Source of the DNA: an uncultured Psychroserpens sp.
GTDB lineage: Bacteria > Bacteroidota > Bacteroidia > Flavobacteriales > Flavobacteriaceae
Direction of reading: 5' to 3'
DNA: 64,000 bases
Assembly: GCF_947503375.1 (NCBI RefSeq)
Contig: NZ_CANNDQ010000001.1
Location: 124,001 to 188,000, forward strand
Each line of letters begins with the position of its first letter. Position 1 is the first letter of the stretch. Shown here piece after piece: positions 35,531-44,691 of this stretch. Position numbers and translations under genes: made by a program. The notes below the pieces were generated by a model. The model saw nothing but the letters and a program-made list of their open reading frames with translations, had not been told where the DNA came from and made no database searches.

Positions 35531-36460
35531 TTGGAACTTCACAAAAAACCACACACCTACACTAAAAATCCTTCTGTAATTACTATAGGAACTTTTGATG
35601 GTGTACACATTGGGCATCAAAAGATTATTAAAAGATTAGTTGCCGTAGGTCAACAAGCAAACTTAGAATCTGTCGTGTTAACTTTTTTTCCTCACCCGAG
35701 AATGGTATTACAAAAAAATAGCGATATCAAACTTCTAAATACTATTGATGAACGACAAGAATTATTATCAGCATTTGGCCTAGAGACATTAGTAATAAAG
35801 CCATTTACAAAAGAGTTTTCTAAACTTTCGGCACAAGAGTATGTCAAAACTGTTTTGATTGATGAACTAAATGCTAAGCATATTATTATTGGTTATGATC
35901 ACCATTTTGGAAAAAATAGAAGTGCTAATATTGATGATTTGAAAACATTTGGAGAATTGTTTAATTTTAAAGTTGAAGAAATTTCCGCTCAAGATATTAA
36001 AGATGTAGCTGTAAGTTCAACAAAAATCCGAAATGCAATTGCTAGTGGTGCTATTGATACTGCAAACTCCTACTTAGGTTACAATTACTATATGACTGGT
36101 ATTGTGATAAAAGGGAAAGGATTAGGAAAGCAAATTCATTTCCCTACAGCAAATATTGCTATTGAAGAACCTTATAAACTTATCCCAAAAAATGGAGTAT
36201 ACGTAACTAGAACAGTAATTAATAATGTCTTTGTTTATGGTATGATGAATATTGGCACAAATCCAACCGTAAATGGGACTAAACAATCCATAGAAGTTCA
36301 TTTTTTTAACTTAAATCAAGACCTTTATCATCAAACTCTAAAAGTTGAAGTTCTACAACGCTTAAGAGACGAGCACAAATTTGAATCTATAAAATTATTA
36401 AAACGACAGTTAGAAAAAGATAAAAAATCTGCTTTGTCATTTATAGAATCTTATGAATAA
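35531..36460 (+). CDS. ribF: Bifunctional riboflavin kinase / FAD synthetase
   Basis: A 309-residue enzyme converting riboflavin to FMN and then FAD. The N-terminal nucleotidyltransferase domain has TIGTFDGVHIGHQKII (GxFDGxHxGH) and VSSTKIRNAI. The C-terminal kinase has GKGLGKQIHFPTANI and YGMMNIGTNPT. There is no ATG before residue 57 in the frame, so the TTG at 35531 is the likely start codon. The following HTTM gene overlaps its end by 8 bp. Confidence 0.95.
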   Translation: MELHKKPHTYTKNPSVITIGTFDGVHIGHQKIIKRLVAVGQQANLESVVLTFFPHPRMVLQKNSDIKLLNTIDERQELLSAFGLETLVIKPFTKEFSKLSAQEYVKTVLIDELNAKHIIIGYDHHFGKNRSANIDDLKTFGELFNFKVEEISAQDIKDVAVSSTKIRNAIASGAIDTANSYLGYNYYMTGIVIKGKGLGKQIHFPTANIAIEEPYKLIPKNGVYVTRTVINNVFVYGMMNIGTNPTVNGTKQSIEVHFFNLNQDLYHQTLKVEVLQRLRDEHKFESIKLLKRQLEKDKKSALSFIESYE

Positions 36461-37775
36461 GTTCTTATTCAAACATATTGACAATAGTGCGCTTATCGTA
36501 TTTAGGATATGTTTTGGTGCACTTATCTTTTTAGAGAGTATCGGCGCAATTATTACTGGTTGGGTAAAGCGCACACTCATTGAACCTCAATTTACATTTA
36601 ATTTTATTGGTTTTGATTGGTTACAGCCACTTCCTGGCCAATGGATGTACGCCTACTATGCTATAATGGGATTGTTTGGCATTTTTGTAATGATTGGATA
36701 TAAATATAAATGGAGCATGCTGAGTTTTACACTATTATGGGCTGGCACCTACTTTATGCAAAAGACATCTTATAATAATCATTACTATTTTTTGATGATC
36801 CTAAATGCAATTATGGTACTATTACCTGCTCATAAATATGCTTCAATTGATGCTATTCAAAAGCCAAGTATAAAAAGTAATTCAATGCCCAATTGGTGTC
36901 GTTGGATATTTATAATCCAGTTGTTTATCTTATATACTTACGCTTCAATAGCAAAAATGTATCCCGATTGGTTAGATACTACGGTCCCAGAACTCTTGAT
37001 GAGAAGCAAACAACATTATGTGTTAGTTGGAGATGTTTTACAATATAAATTCATGCATTACTTTATCGCTTATGGTGGTATTTTATTTGATGGACTTATA
37101 ATCCCACTATTGCTTTGGAAAAGAACACGAAAACTGGCTTTCTTTGCTTCTATATTTTTTCATTTATTCAATTCATTTATTTTTCAAGTTGGTATATTTC
37201 CATACTTATCACTTGCTTTTGCTGTATTCTTTTTTGAACCAAAGGTCATTCAGCGCTTGTTTTTGAAACGCAAATCACTTTACCTTACAAATAATGTCAT
37301 AGTCCCAAAACATGTAACACTGTTTAAATCTGTATTCATTAGTTATTTCATCATTCAAATTGCATTACCATTACGTCATCATTTTATAGAAGACAATGTA
37401 TTATGGACAGAAGAAGGACACCGAATGTCTTGGCGAATGATGTTACGTTCTAAAAGCGCAAATACAAGTTTTCGGGTAGTTAACAAAGCAACTGGTTCTA
37501 GTATAAAAATAAACCTCGATGACTATCTTACCAAAAAGCAGAAAAGAACTGTAAGTACTAAACCAGATGTGATATGGCAATTTGCGCAACGCCTAAAAAA
37601 AGAATATGCCAAAAATGGGATGGACATCTCAGTTTATGTAAGAGCTTTTGTTAGTGTAAATGGAAGATCATCCAAACAACTTATTGACCCAGAAGTTGAC
37701 TTAGCCAATGTAAAATGGAATCCATTTAAACACCACGATTGGATTTTACCTTCAAATCTAGACGAGAATAACTGA
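36453..37775 (+). CDS. HTTM-domain membrane protein (vitamin K-dependent carboxylase-like)
   Basis: A 440-residue integral membrane protein. About eight hydrophobic segments span residues 10-320, then a soluble C-terminal domain of about 120 residues (SWRMMLRSKSANTSFRV). The pattern FRICFGALIFLESI and YTYASIAKMYPDWL, with Lys at residue 168 where gamma-carboxylases have their active-site base region, places it in the HTTM/VKGC-like family. Overlap with ribF implies co-expression, and a flavin link is tempting but unproven. Bacterial members are mostly uncharacterised. Confidence 0.82.
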   Translation: MNKFLFKHIDNSALIVFRICFGALIFLESIGAIITGWVKRTLIEPQFTFNFIGFDWLQPLPGQWMYAYYAIMGLFGIFVMIGYKYKWSMLSFTLLWAGTYFMQKTSYNNHYYFLMILNAIMVLLPAHKYASIDAIQKPSIKSNSMPNWCRWIFIIQLFILYTYASIAKMYPDWLDTTVPELLMRSKQHYVLVGDVLQYKFMHYFIAYGGILFDGLIIPLLLWKRTRKLAFFASIFFHLFNSFIFQVGIFPYLSLAFAVFFFEPKVIQRLFLKRKSLYLTNNVIVPKHVTLFKSVFISYFIIQIALPLRHHFIEDNVLWTEEGHRMSWRMMLRSKSANTSFRVVNKATGSSIKINLDDYLTKKQKRTVSTKPDVIWQFAQRLKKEYAKNGMDISVYVRAFVSVNGRSSKQLIDPEVDLANVKWNPFKHHDWILPSNLDENN

Positions 37776-37823
37776 CAATTCCTTAAATTTGGCGTTTCAA
37801 AAAACAGATACCAGATAACTCAA

Positions 37824-39092
37824 ATGTTACAAGTTGCATATATTAGAGAAAACAAAGAAGAAGTCATCAATAGACTTGCAATACGAAATATTGATGCTAC
37901 GTCTATTATTGAAGAAGTGGTTACGCTTGATGAAGAACGAAGAGCGTTACAGTCGCAACTTGACAACACCTTAGCTGAATCTAATACTATTTCTAAGGAA
38001 ATAGGCTTCCTATTTAAATCAGGGAAAGCAGCTGAAGCTAACGTTCTAAAAGAAAAAACCACACAGCTAAAAACAGATTCTAAAGTACTAAGTGACGAGC
38101 TTAATACTAAAACAGAAGCTTTGAATTCTCTATTATACAAGATACCTAATGTGCCTAACACAATAGTGCCTTCTGGAAACACTGATGATGATAATGAAGA
38201 GGTTTTTAGAGAAGGAGACATTCCTAAACTTCATGAAAATGCTTTACCACATTGGGATCTTATAAAAAAATATGACATTGTAGATTTTGAATTAGGAAAC
38301 AAAATTACTGGAGCAGGTTTTCCTGTTTACAAAGGAAAAGGTGCAAGATTACAAAGGGCTTTAATAGCGTATTTCCTTGATAAAAATACAGCTGCAGGAT
38401 ACACCGAATATCAATTACCTCATTTGGTAAATGAAGCTTCAGGTTTTGGCACAGGTCAATTACCAGATAAAGAAGGACAAATGTATCATGTTACTGAAGA
38501 TAATTTGTATCTAATCCCTACCGCAGAGGTTCCAGCTACCAATATGTTTAGAGATAATCTATTATCAGAAAACGATATGCCAATAGCGGTTACTGGTTAT
38601 ACTCCATGCTTTAGACGTGAGGCAGGAAATTGGGGAGCACATGTTAGAGGTTTAAATCGATTACACCAATTTGATAAAGTAGAAATTTTAAGAGTTGAGC
38701 ACCCTAATCGCTCTTATGATGCTTTAACAGAAATGGTAGAACATGTTAAAACCATACTGAGAGAATTAAAATTACCATATCGAATTTTACGATTATGTGG
38801 TGGTGATTTAGGATTCACTTCAGCTCTCACTTATGATTTTGAAGTGTTTTCTACAGCGCAAGATCGTTGGTTAGAGATATCTTCAGTATCAAATTTCGAA
38901 ACATTTCAAGCAAATCGCTTAAAACTTCGCTTCAAAAATAAAGAAGGAAAAACGCAACTTTGCCATACACTCAATGGAAGTTCTTTAGCTTTACCAAGAG
39001 TTCTAGCAGGTATTTTAGAAAACTATCAAACTGAAGACAGTATTGAAATCCCTGAGGTTTTAATACCTTATACTGGATTTAACAAAATATAA
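37824..39092 (+). CDS. serS: Seryl-tRNA synthetase
   Basis: A 422-residue class IIa synthetase. The N-terminal two-helix coiled-coil arm (about 30-105) contacts the long variable arm of tRNA-Ser. Motif 2 lies around TPCFRREAGNWGAHVRGLNRLHQF, split here as TPCFRREAG and RGLNRLHQFDKVE. Motif 3 is LNGSSLALPRVLAGILENYQ. It charges the tRNA-Ser found at 27.6 kb. Start MLQVAYIRENKEEV is typical. Confidence 0.97.
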   Translation: MLQVAYIRENKEEVINRLAIRNIDATSIIEEVVTLDEERRALQSQLDNTLAESNTISKEIGFLFKSGKAAEANVLKEKTTQLKTDSKVLSDELNTKTEALNSLLYKIPNVPNTIVPSGNTDDDNEEVFREGDIPKLHENALPHWDLIKKYDIVDFELGNKITGAGFPVYKGKGARLQRALIAYFLDKNTAAGYTEYQLPHLVNEASGFGTGQLPDKEGQMYHVTEDNLYLIPTAEVPATNMFRDNLLSENDMPIAVTGYTPCFRREAGNWGAHVRGLNRLHQFDKVEILRVEHPNRSYDALTEMVEHVKTILRELKLPYRILRLCGGDLGFTSALTYDFEVFSTAQDRWLEISSVSNFETFQANRLKLRFKNKEGKTQLCHTLNGSSLALPRVLAGILENYQTEDSIEIPEVLIPYTGFNKI

Positions 39093-39231
39093 TTTTGTAA
39101 GTTTTTTCTTGTTTGTAATCGTTTAAATGCTAAAAAAAGACGTTGTTTAACGAATTTTTATTGAATTTTTTTGTTTTTTCAAATATAATAGTGATGTTAG
39201 TAATCCAAAATAAGAACTAACCTACTTTATT

Positions 39232-39300
39232 ATGAAAAATATAAAACGCATCGTACTACTTGTCACTTTAGTTGTGATGGCTAGTAAAGTATTCTTCTAA
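39232..39300 (+). CDS. Candidate 22-aa hydrophobic peptide
   Basis: The ATG at 39232 opens MKNIKRIVLLVTLVVMASKV followed by FF and TAA: a basic start and a hydrophobic helix. It lies in a 396-bp gap and is followed by about 100 bp without an ORF and a very strong terminator (39400-39430). This suggests a discrete small transcript. It may be a peptide gene or a decayed leader of a regulatory RNA. Confidence 0.35.
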   Translation: MKNIKRIVLLVTLVVMASKVFF

Positions 39301-39399
39301 ACGAATACATATTTCTAATCGACTTGAAAAAAATCCCAGCAGAATAACTGAATCATTTTTTATAAGATAGTGATTAATAGCACATTTATTTTGGTTGGT

Positions 39400-39430
39400 A
39401 ATGCCTAAACGATCGTTTAGGCATTTTTTT
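39400..39430 (+). terminator. Strong terminator built on a perfect palindrome
   Basis: AATGCCTAAACGA (39400-39412) is perfectly complementary to TCGTTTAGGCATT (39413-39425), followed by a run of T to 39430. Confidence 0.88.
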
Positions 39431-39488
39431 ATAAAAACATTCACAATATCTAAGCACAGCTTATGTTATATTTACATAAATTAGTGGC

Positions 39489-41267
39489 ATGAAGCATTTT
39501 ATACTCCTGTTTTTCATTTTAGGTTTTACTTGTGGCTTTTCTCAAAGTGAGCAATTGGCAGATGACTATTTTAAACGCGGTGAGTTTGAGAAAGCATTAT
39601 TGTCTTATCAAAAACTGTATGATAAAAACAAAGGCAATTACAAATACATCTATAAATTAGTAAAAACGCATCAGCAACTAGAACAATATGATGAAGCACA
39701 AACTTTATTATTTGAGCGCATCGCCAAAAGTAAAAACCCTGCTTTTTTAGTTGAGATTGGTTATAATTACCAGCTTAAGGATAGTTTAGAATTGGCAAAT
39801 TCTTATTATGAGGATGCTATTAGGAAAATTGATGAGAACCCAGTATTTGCATATAGTGTGGCAAAACAATTTCAAGACCACAGCTTATTAGATCAGGCCA
39901 TTATTGTATACAAGAAGGCAATGCAACTCAACCCAAATCAAAATTTCAATATACAGCTTGCTCGTATCTATGGCGAACTTGGAAATATTGAAGAATTGTT
40001 TTCAAATTATCTAGATTATATCCAAGTCAAGCCCACATTTTTGAATAACGCTAAAAGAGCATTTAGCGACTTTGTTTCTGAAAACAATGACAACGAAAAC
40101 AATAAGATTCTTAAAAAACTATTACTTAAAAAAATACAGTCGCAACCCGATATATATTGGTACGATATGCTTAGCTGGTTATTTATTCAAGAAAAAGCAT
40201 ATGGCAAAGCGTTCACGCAAGAAAAAGCTCTTTATAGAAGAAATCCTGAAAGCTTGAGTCGTATTGTTGATTTAGCATTAACTGCTGTCAATGAAAAAGA
40301 CTACGAAACTGCTACTACTATTTTTAATTATATTCTAGATAATTCTCAAGATATTCAAACGCGTCTAACAGCTCATCAATATTTATTAGATATTGAAACT
40401 CGCCATGCAACCAAAAAAGACTTAAAGCTTATTCAAGAAAAGTATTTAGAACTTTTTGATCAATATGGTAATTACGAACAAACCTTAGCACTACAAATAG
40501 CTTATGGTGATTTTTTAGCTTTTCATCTACATCAACCAAAAGTAGCAAGTGATTTTTTAAAAAATAGTCTAGATCTTGAATTATCTTTATTTCAACAAGC
40601 TACTGTAAAACTAAAACTAGGAGATATTTTAGTGTTTCAAGAAAAGTTTAATGAAGCGCTTATTTACTACTCTCAAATTCAAGCCAATCTAAAAAATAGC
40701 ACCATCTCACAAGAGGCAAGATATAAAGTTGCAAAGACCAGTTACTACAAAGGTGATTTTGAATGGGCAGAAGCTCAGCTCAAAATTTTAAAATCGTCAA
40801 CGTCTCAACTCATTGCTAATGATGCTTTAGATCTTAAATTATTAATCTCAGACAATATTCAAGAAGACTCACTACATACAGCGCTACGTTTATATTCTAA
40901 AGCTGATTTAATGGCTTTCCAAAACAAAACTAATGAAGGTATTTTATTATTAGATAAAATTCTAACTGAGCATAAAGGAGAGACCATTGAAGATCAAGCC
41001 TTATTTATGCAAGCCAAGTTATTTGAAAAAAACAAGCAATTTGATAAAGCTGCAGCAAATTACGAGTATATCATTGCTAATTATAGAGACGAAATTCTGG
41101 CTGATGATGCACTTTTTTATTTGGCAGAATTATATCAGGACCAACTAGTTGAACCAGAAAAAGCCAAGTCACTTTATGAGAAAATCATCTTTAATCACGA
41201 AGATAGCATCTACTTCATTGAAGCTAGAAAACGCTTTAGGATGCTGCGAGGTGATGCCATAAACTGA
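39489..41267 (+). CDS. Secreted or periplasmic tetratricopeptide-repeat protein
   Basis: 592 residues. Signal peptide MKHFILLFFILGFTCGFSQ. The mature part is a string of about ten TPR-like helical pairs, for example ADDYFKRGEFEKALLSYQKL, AIVYKKAMQLNPNQN, ANYEYIIANYRDEILADDAL and YLAELYQDQLVEPEKAKSLYE. Such proteins scaffold envelope complexes. I see no catalytic domain. The GNAT gene follows after 8 bp, then a long same-strand run through rsmA and mgtE. Confidence 0.88.
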   Translation: MKHFILLFFILGFTCGFSQSEQLADDYFKRGEFEKALLSYQKLYDKNKGNYKYIYKLVKTHQQLEQYDEAQTLLFERIAKSKNPAFLVEIGYNYQLKDSLELANSYYEDAIRKIDENPVFAYSVAKQFQDHSLLDQAIIVYKKAMQLNPNQNFNIQLARIYGELGNIEELFSNYLDYIQVKPTFLNNAKRAFSDFVSENNDNENNKILKKLLLKKIQSQPDIYWYDMLSWLFIQEKAYGKAFTQEKALYRRNPESLSRIVDLALTAVNEKDYETATTIFNYILDNSQDIQTRLTAHQYLLDIETRHATKKDLKLIQEKYLELFDQYGNYEQTLALQIAYGDFLAFHLHQPKVASDFLKNSLDLELSLFQQATVKLKLGDILVFQEKFNEALIYYSQIQANLKNSTISQEARYKVAKTSYYKGDFEWAEAQLKILKSSTSQLIANDALDLKLLISDNIQEDSLHTALRLYSKADLMAFQNKTNEGILLLDKILTEHKGETIEDQALFMQAKLFEKNKQFDKAAANYEYIIANYRDEILADDALFYLAELYQDQLVEPEKAKSLYEKIIFNHEDSIYFIEARKRFRMLRGDAIN

Positions 41268-41275
41268 CATTTCTA

Positions 41276-41788
41276 ATGACAATAGCAGAAACCAGCCGCA
41301 TTCGACTTACCAAAATTTCTTTAAATGATGCACCTTTTATCTTAAAGCTAATGACTTCGCCTAAATGGCTTAAATATATTGGTGATAGAAATGTTAAAAC
41401 TGTTGAAGAAGCCAAAACATATATAGAAAACAATCAACTTAAAAGTTATCAAACACATGGCTTTGGATACTATAAGATTGAACTTAAAACAAATGATTTA
41501 AAACCCATTGGCACATGCGGATTAGTAAAACGTGCCCAATTAGAACACATAGATGTTGGATTTTCATTACTGCCTAATTATGAAGGCAAAGGCTACGCTT
41601 TTGAAGCTACTAATGCCCTTTTAAAATTAGCAAAAAAGGAGTTTAATATAGAAAACATCATCGCCATCACTTTACCAGAAAACAAATCTTCGATTCAACT
41701 TTTGGAAAAATTAGGCTTATCTTACGAAAAAACAGTAAAACCTTTTGAAGACGACGAAGAACTGCTGTTATTTGAAAAAACATTATAA
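41276..41788 (+). CDS. GNAT-family N-acetyltransferase (RimJ/RimL-like)
   Basis: 170 residues with RIRLTKISLNDAPFILKLM at the start and the acetyl-CoA-binding stretch GFSLLPNYEGKGYAFEATNA (motif A, with G-x-G at EGKGYA), then ENIIAITLPENKSSIQLLEKLG. It probably acetylates an alpha-amino group on a protein or small molecule; the substrate is unknown. It lies in the same run as the TPR and DUF4286 genes. Confidence 0.9.
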   Translation: MTIAETSRIRLTKISLNDAPFILKLMTSPKWLKYIGDRNVKTVEEAKTYIENNQLKSYQTHGFGYYKIELKTNDLKPIGTCGLVKRAQLEHIDVGFSLLPNYEGKGYAFEATNALLKLAKKEFNIENIIAITLPENKSSIQLLEKLGLSYEKTVKPFEDDEELLLFEKTL

Positions 41789-41799
41789 TTATTAGTGCA

Positions 41800-42123
41800 A
41801 TGTACATATATAACGTAACTGTTAATGTAGACGATAGTATTCATGACGAATGGTTGCTTTGGATAAAAGAACATATTCCTCAAGTACTAGCTACAGGAAA
41901 ATTTGAAAAGGCTACATTAACCAAAGTATTGGTTGAAGAAGATATGGGTGGTCAAACCTATTCTATTCAATACCGTTCTTATTCAAGAGAAGCTCTAGAT
42001 TCATACTATAAAGATGACGCAGATTCTCTGCGTCAAGATGCTTCAAAACGTTTTGGTGAAAAATCTCTAGCATTTAGGACCGAACTTCAAATCATTGATG
42101 AATACACTGTTAATTTTACATAA
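41800..42123 (+). CDS. DUF4286-family protein
   Basis: A 107-residue soluble protein with the opening MYIYNVTVNVDDSIHDEWLLWI and the central YSIQYRSYSREALDSYY typical of the flavobacterial DUF4286 family. It is probably a ferredoxin-like alpha/beta fold. It sits 6 bp before rsmA. No catalytic residues are evident. Confidence 0.85.
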   Translation: MYIYNVTVNVDDSIHDEWLLWIKEHIPQVLATGKFEKATLTKVLVEEDMGGQTYSIQYRSYSREALDSYYKDDADSLRQDASKRFGEKSLAFRTELQIIDEYTVNFT

Positions 42124-42129
42124 AATGAC

Positions 42130-42909
42130 ATGTCTGTAAAAGCAAAAAAACATTTAGGACAACACTTCTTAACTGACGAATCTATAGCTGAAAAAATTGC
42201 AGATAGCTTGTCTCTTAAAAATTATAAACATGTGCTTGAAATTGGTCCAGGGATGGGAGTCCTTACAAAATATTTGCTAAAAAAAAAGGTCAATACACAT
42301 GTTATAGAAATTGATACAGAATCAGTGGCTTATCTAAAGGCTAACTATCTTAATTTAACCAATCAAATTTACGAAGAAGACTTCTTGAAATATGATCTTT
42401 CTAAGGTCTTTGGCAGTGAGCCTTTTGCTATCATTGGAAACTTCCCTTACAATATTTCTTCTCAAATTGTATTCAAGACACTAGAGATGCGACATCAAAT
42501 CCCTGAGTTTTCAGGCATGTTCCAAAAAGAGGTAGCACTTCGTATTTGCTCAAAAGAAGGCAGTAAAGTTTATGGCATTTTATCTGTTTTAACACAAGCT
42601 TTCTATGATGCAGAATATTTGTTTACAGTACCACCAACAGTATTCAATCCGCCTCCTAAAGTAGATTCTGGAGTTCTAATCTTGAAACGAAAAGAAAATT
42701 TTATTTTACCCTGTAATGAAACTCTATTCTTTAGAGTTGTTAAAACAGCATTTCAACAACGTAGAAAAACACTTCGTAACAGTTTAAAAACATTCAATCT
42801 CTCAGATAATTTAAAAGCAAATGTTATATTTGGCAAACGTCCAGAGCAACTCAGTGTGGATTCTTTTATTGAACTCACCCAAAGTATTGAAAACGACGAT
42901 TCAAATTAG
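42130..42909 (+). CDS. rsmA: 16S rRNA (adenine1518/1519-N6,N6) dimethyltransferase
   Basis: A 259-residue Rossmann methyltransferase (KsgA) that dimethylates two adenines in the 3' hairpin of 16S rRNA during 30S maturation. It begins with [18 protein letters not shown] and has the SAM motif [12 protein letters not shown] and catalytic [27 protein letters not shown] is the conserved C-terminal segment. The mgtE gene starts 15 bp downstream. Confidence 0.96.
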   Translation: MSVKAKKHLGQHFLTDESIAEKIADSLSLKNYKHVLEIGPGMGVLTKYLLKKKVNTHVIEIDTESVAYLKANYLNLTNQIYEEDFLKYDLSKVFGSEPFAIIGNFPYNISSQIVFKTLEMRHQIPEFSGMFQKEVALRICSKEGSKVYGILSVLTQAFYDAEYLFTVPPTVFNPPPKVDSGVLILKRKENFILPCNETLFFRVVKTAFQQRRKTLRNSLKTFNLSDNLKANVIFGKRPEQLSVDSFIELTQSIENDDSN

Positions 42910-42924
42910 TAAAAACTATCACGT

Positions 42925-44298
42925 TTGATCGAAGAGAAAGAAAATATACAATTTGAACTCACAGATGAACTCATTGAAAAAGTTGAGCTTCTTGTCACCA
43001 ATAATAATGACAAAGAATTAAAAACACTTTTAAATGAGTATCACTATGCTGATGTTGCCGAAATTCTTGATGAGTTAAGTCTCGACGACTCGGTATATGT
43101 TATCAAACTCTTAGATTCTGAAACGACTTCAGATATCATCACAGAGTTGGATGAGGATATTAGAGAAAAAGTTCTTAAAAACCTTTCAGCAAAAGAAATT
43201 GCTGAAGAAGTAGAAGAACTTGACACAGATGATGCTGCCGATATTATTGCTGAATTACCTGAAGAACGTCAAGCAGAAGTCATCTCTAAAATTGAAGACG
43301 AAGAACATCGAGAGGAAATTACCGAGCTACTTGCCTATGAAGATGATACTGCAGGTAGCCTTATGGCTAAAGAACTGGTAAAAGTTTATGAAACTTGGAC
43401 GGTTGCTGGTTGCCTTCGTCGTATAAGAGGCCAAGCTAAAGATGTTACTAGAGTACACTCCATTTATGTAGTAGACAAGGAAGAAAAACTTATTGGTAGG
43501 CTATCCTTAAAAGATTTGATCGTTGCCAAAAGCGAACAGAAAATTGCAGACATAGCTAAAGAAAATGTTGACTTTGTTAGTGTAACTGATGATGTTGAAG
43601 ATGTTGCTAAAGTCATGGCAAAGTACGACTTAGAAGCCATACCTGTTGTAGACAGTAAACAAACCTTATTAGGTAGAATTACCATTGATGATATTGTAGA
43701 TGTTTTAAAGGAAGAAGCAGATAAAGATTACCAATTAGCTGCAGGTATTACCCAAGATGTTGAAGCAGATGACAGCATACTAGAACTTACAAGAGCACGA
43801 TTACCTTGGTTATTTCTAGGTTTGATAGGAGGTATTGGAGCTTTTATTATAATGGAAGGTTTTGAAGGCAGCTTACCAAAAGAGTTTTCTATTTTATTTT
43901 TATTCACGCCTTTAATAGCCGCCATGGCAGGAAATGTTGGTGTTCAATCGAGTGCCATCATTGTCCAAGGTTTAGCCAACGATGACGTGAAAGGAAGCAT
44001 CAATAACCGATTAATAAAAGAAATGCTTCTAGCTGCATTAAACGGTCTTATTCTATCTGTGTTTTTATTTTTATTCGTCTTTGCTTGGGAACAAAATTTT
44101 AAATTGGCATTAGCTATTTCAGTTTCATTGGTTGCAGTGATAATAATAGCAGGATTAATAGGCACATTCATTCCTTTGTTTTTAGACAAAAGAGGTATTG
44201 ATCCAGCTATTGCTACAGGTCCTTTTATTACAACAAGTAATGATATCTTTGGAATTGTAATTTATTTACTAATTGCAAAACTTATTTTAGGCATCTAA
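42925..44298 (+). CDS. mgtE: MgtE-type magnesium transporter
   Basis: 457 residues: N-domain (about 15-130, rich in acidic helices such as LDTDDAADIIAELPEERQ), CBS pair (about 140-260, VTRVHSIYVVDKEEKLIGRL), a plug helix, and five membrane helices with the selectivity region AGNVGVQSSAIIVQGLA. It imports Mg2+, with gating by Mg2+ bound to the cytosolic domains. The only sensible start is a TTG at 42925 (no nearby in-frame ATG). Confidence 0.94.
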   Translation: MIEEKENIQFELTDELIEKVELLVTNNNDKELKTLLNEYHYADVAEILDELSLDDSVYVIKLLDSETTSDIITELDEDIREKVLKNLSAKEIAEEVEELDTDDAADIIAELPEERQAEVISKIEDEEHREEITELLAYEDDTAGSLMAKELVKVYETWTVAGCLRRIRGQAKDVTRVHSIYVVDKEEKLIGRLSLKDLIVAKSEQKIADIAKENVDFVSVTDDVEDVAKVMAKYDLEAIPVVDSKQTLLGRITIDDIVDVLKEEADKDYQLAAGITQDVEADDSILELTRARLPWLFLGLIGGIGAFIIMEGFEGSLPKEFSILFLFTPLIAAMAGNVGVQSSAIIVQGLANDDVKGSINNRLIKEMLLAALNGLILSVFLFLFVFAWEQNFKLALAISVSLVAVIIIAGLIGTFIPLFLDKRGIDPAIATGPFITTSNDIFGIVIYLLIAKLILGI

Positions 44299-44325
44299 AA
44301 CTAATTGCTTTTGTAACTTTACAAC

Positions 44326-44691
44326 ATGAAGGCAATAAACATCAAAGAAAAATTTTCAAAATTCAACACCAATTGGCATCCGCACCAAATTGCTGTAGTA
44401 GATAGCATGCAAGTGATATTGGCGAAACTTAAAGGCGAGTTTGTGTGGCACAGTCATGATAACGAAGATGAACTTTTTCAAGTTATTAAAGGAACATTAT
44501 ACATGCAGTTTAGAGATAGAACTGAAGTAGTCAATGAAGGAGAATTCATTGTAGTTCCTAAAGGTGTTGAACACAACCCTTGCACAAAAAACAATGAAGA
44601 AGTTCATGTCTTGTTATTTGAAAAATTAGAAACTGCTCATACAGGAAAAGTAAAACACAAACGTACACAAACTCAATATCCAAAGATTTGA
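44326..44691 (+). CDS. Single-domain cupin protein
   Basis: 121 residues forming one cupin barrel. Motif 1 is FVWHSHDNEDELFQVIKGTL (metal ligands H-x-H and E) and motif 2 is FIVVPKGVEHNPCTK (His). It is probably a metal-binding enzyme or sensor of unknown substrate. Its TGA stop overlaps the next gene's TTG start (TTGA), so translation is coupled to the dehydrogenase. Confidence 0.88.
   Translation: MKAINIKEKFSKFNTNWHPHQIAVVDSMQVILAKLKGEFVWHSHDNEDELFQVIKGTLYMQFRDRTEVVNEGEFIVVPKGVEHNPCTKNNEEVHVLLFEKLETAHTGKVKHKRTQTQYPKI

Larger units (their letters stand above)
39093..39488. other. Intergenic region of 396 bp with a probable small transcript
   Basis: It contains the 22-codon ORF at 39232-39300 and the terminator at 39400-39430, which no annotated upstream gene needs at that distance. 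39301-39399 has no ORF. No consensus TAnnTTTG box is clear upstream. Confidence 0.5.

Noticed and set aside
37820..38221. 133-codon minus-strand frame over the start of serS
   Set aside because: Ser/Leu-rich shadow of the serS coiled-coil arm; no start signals, and serS is unmistakable.
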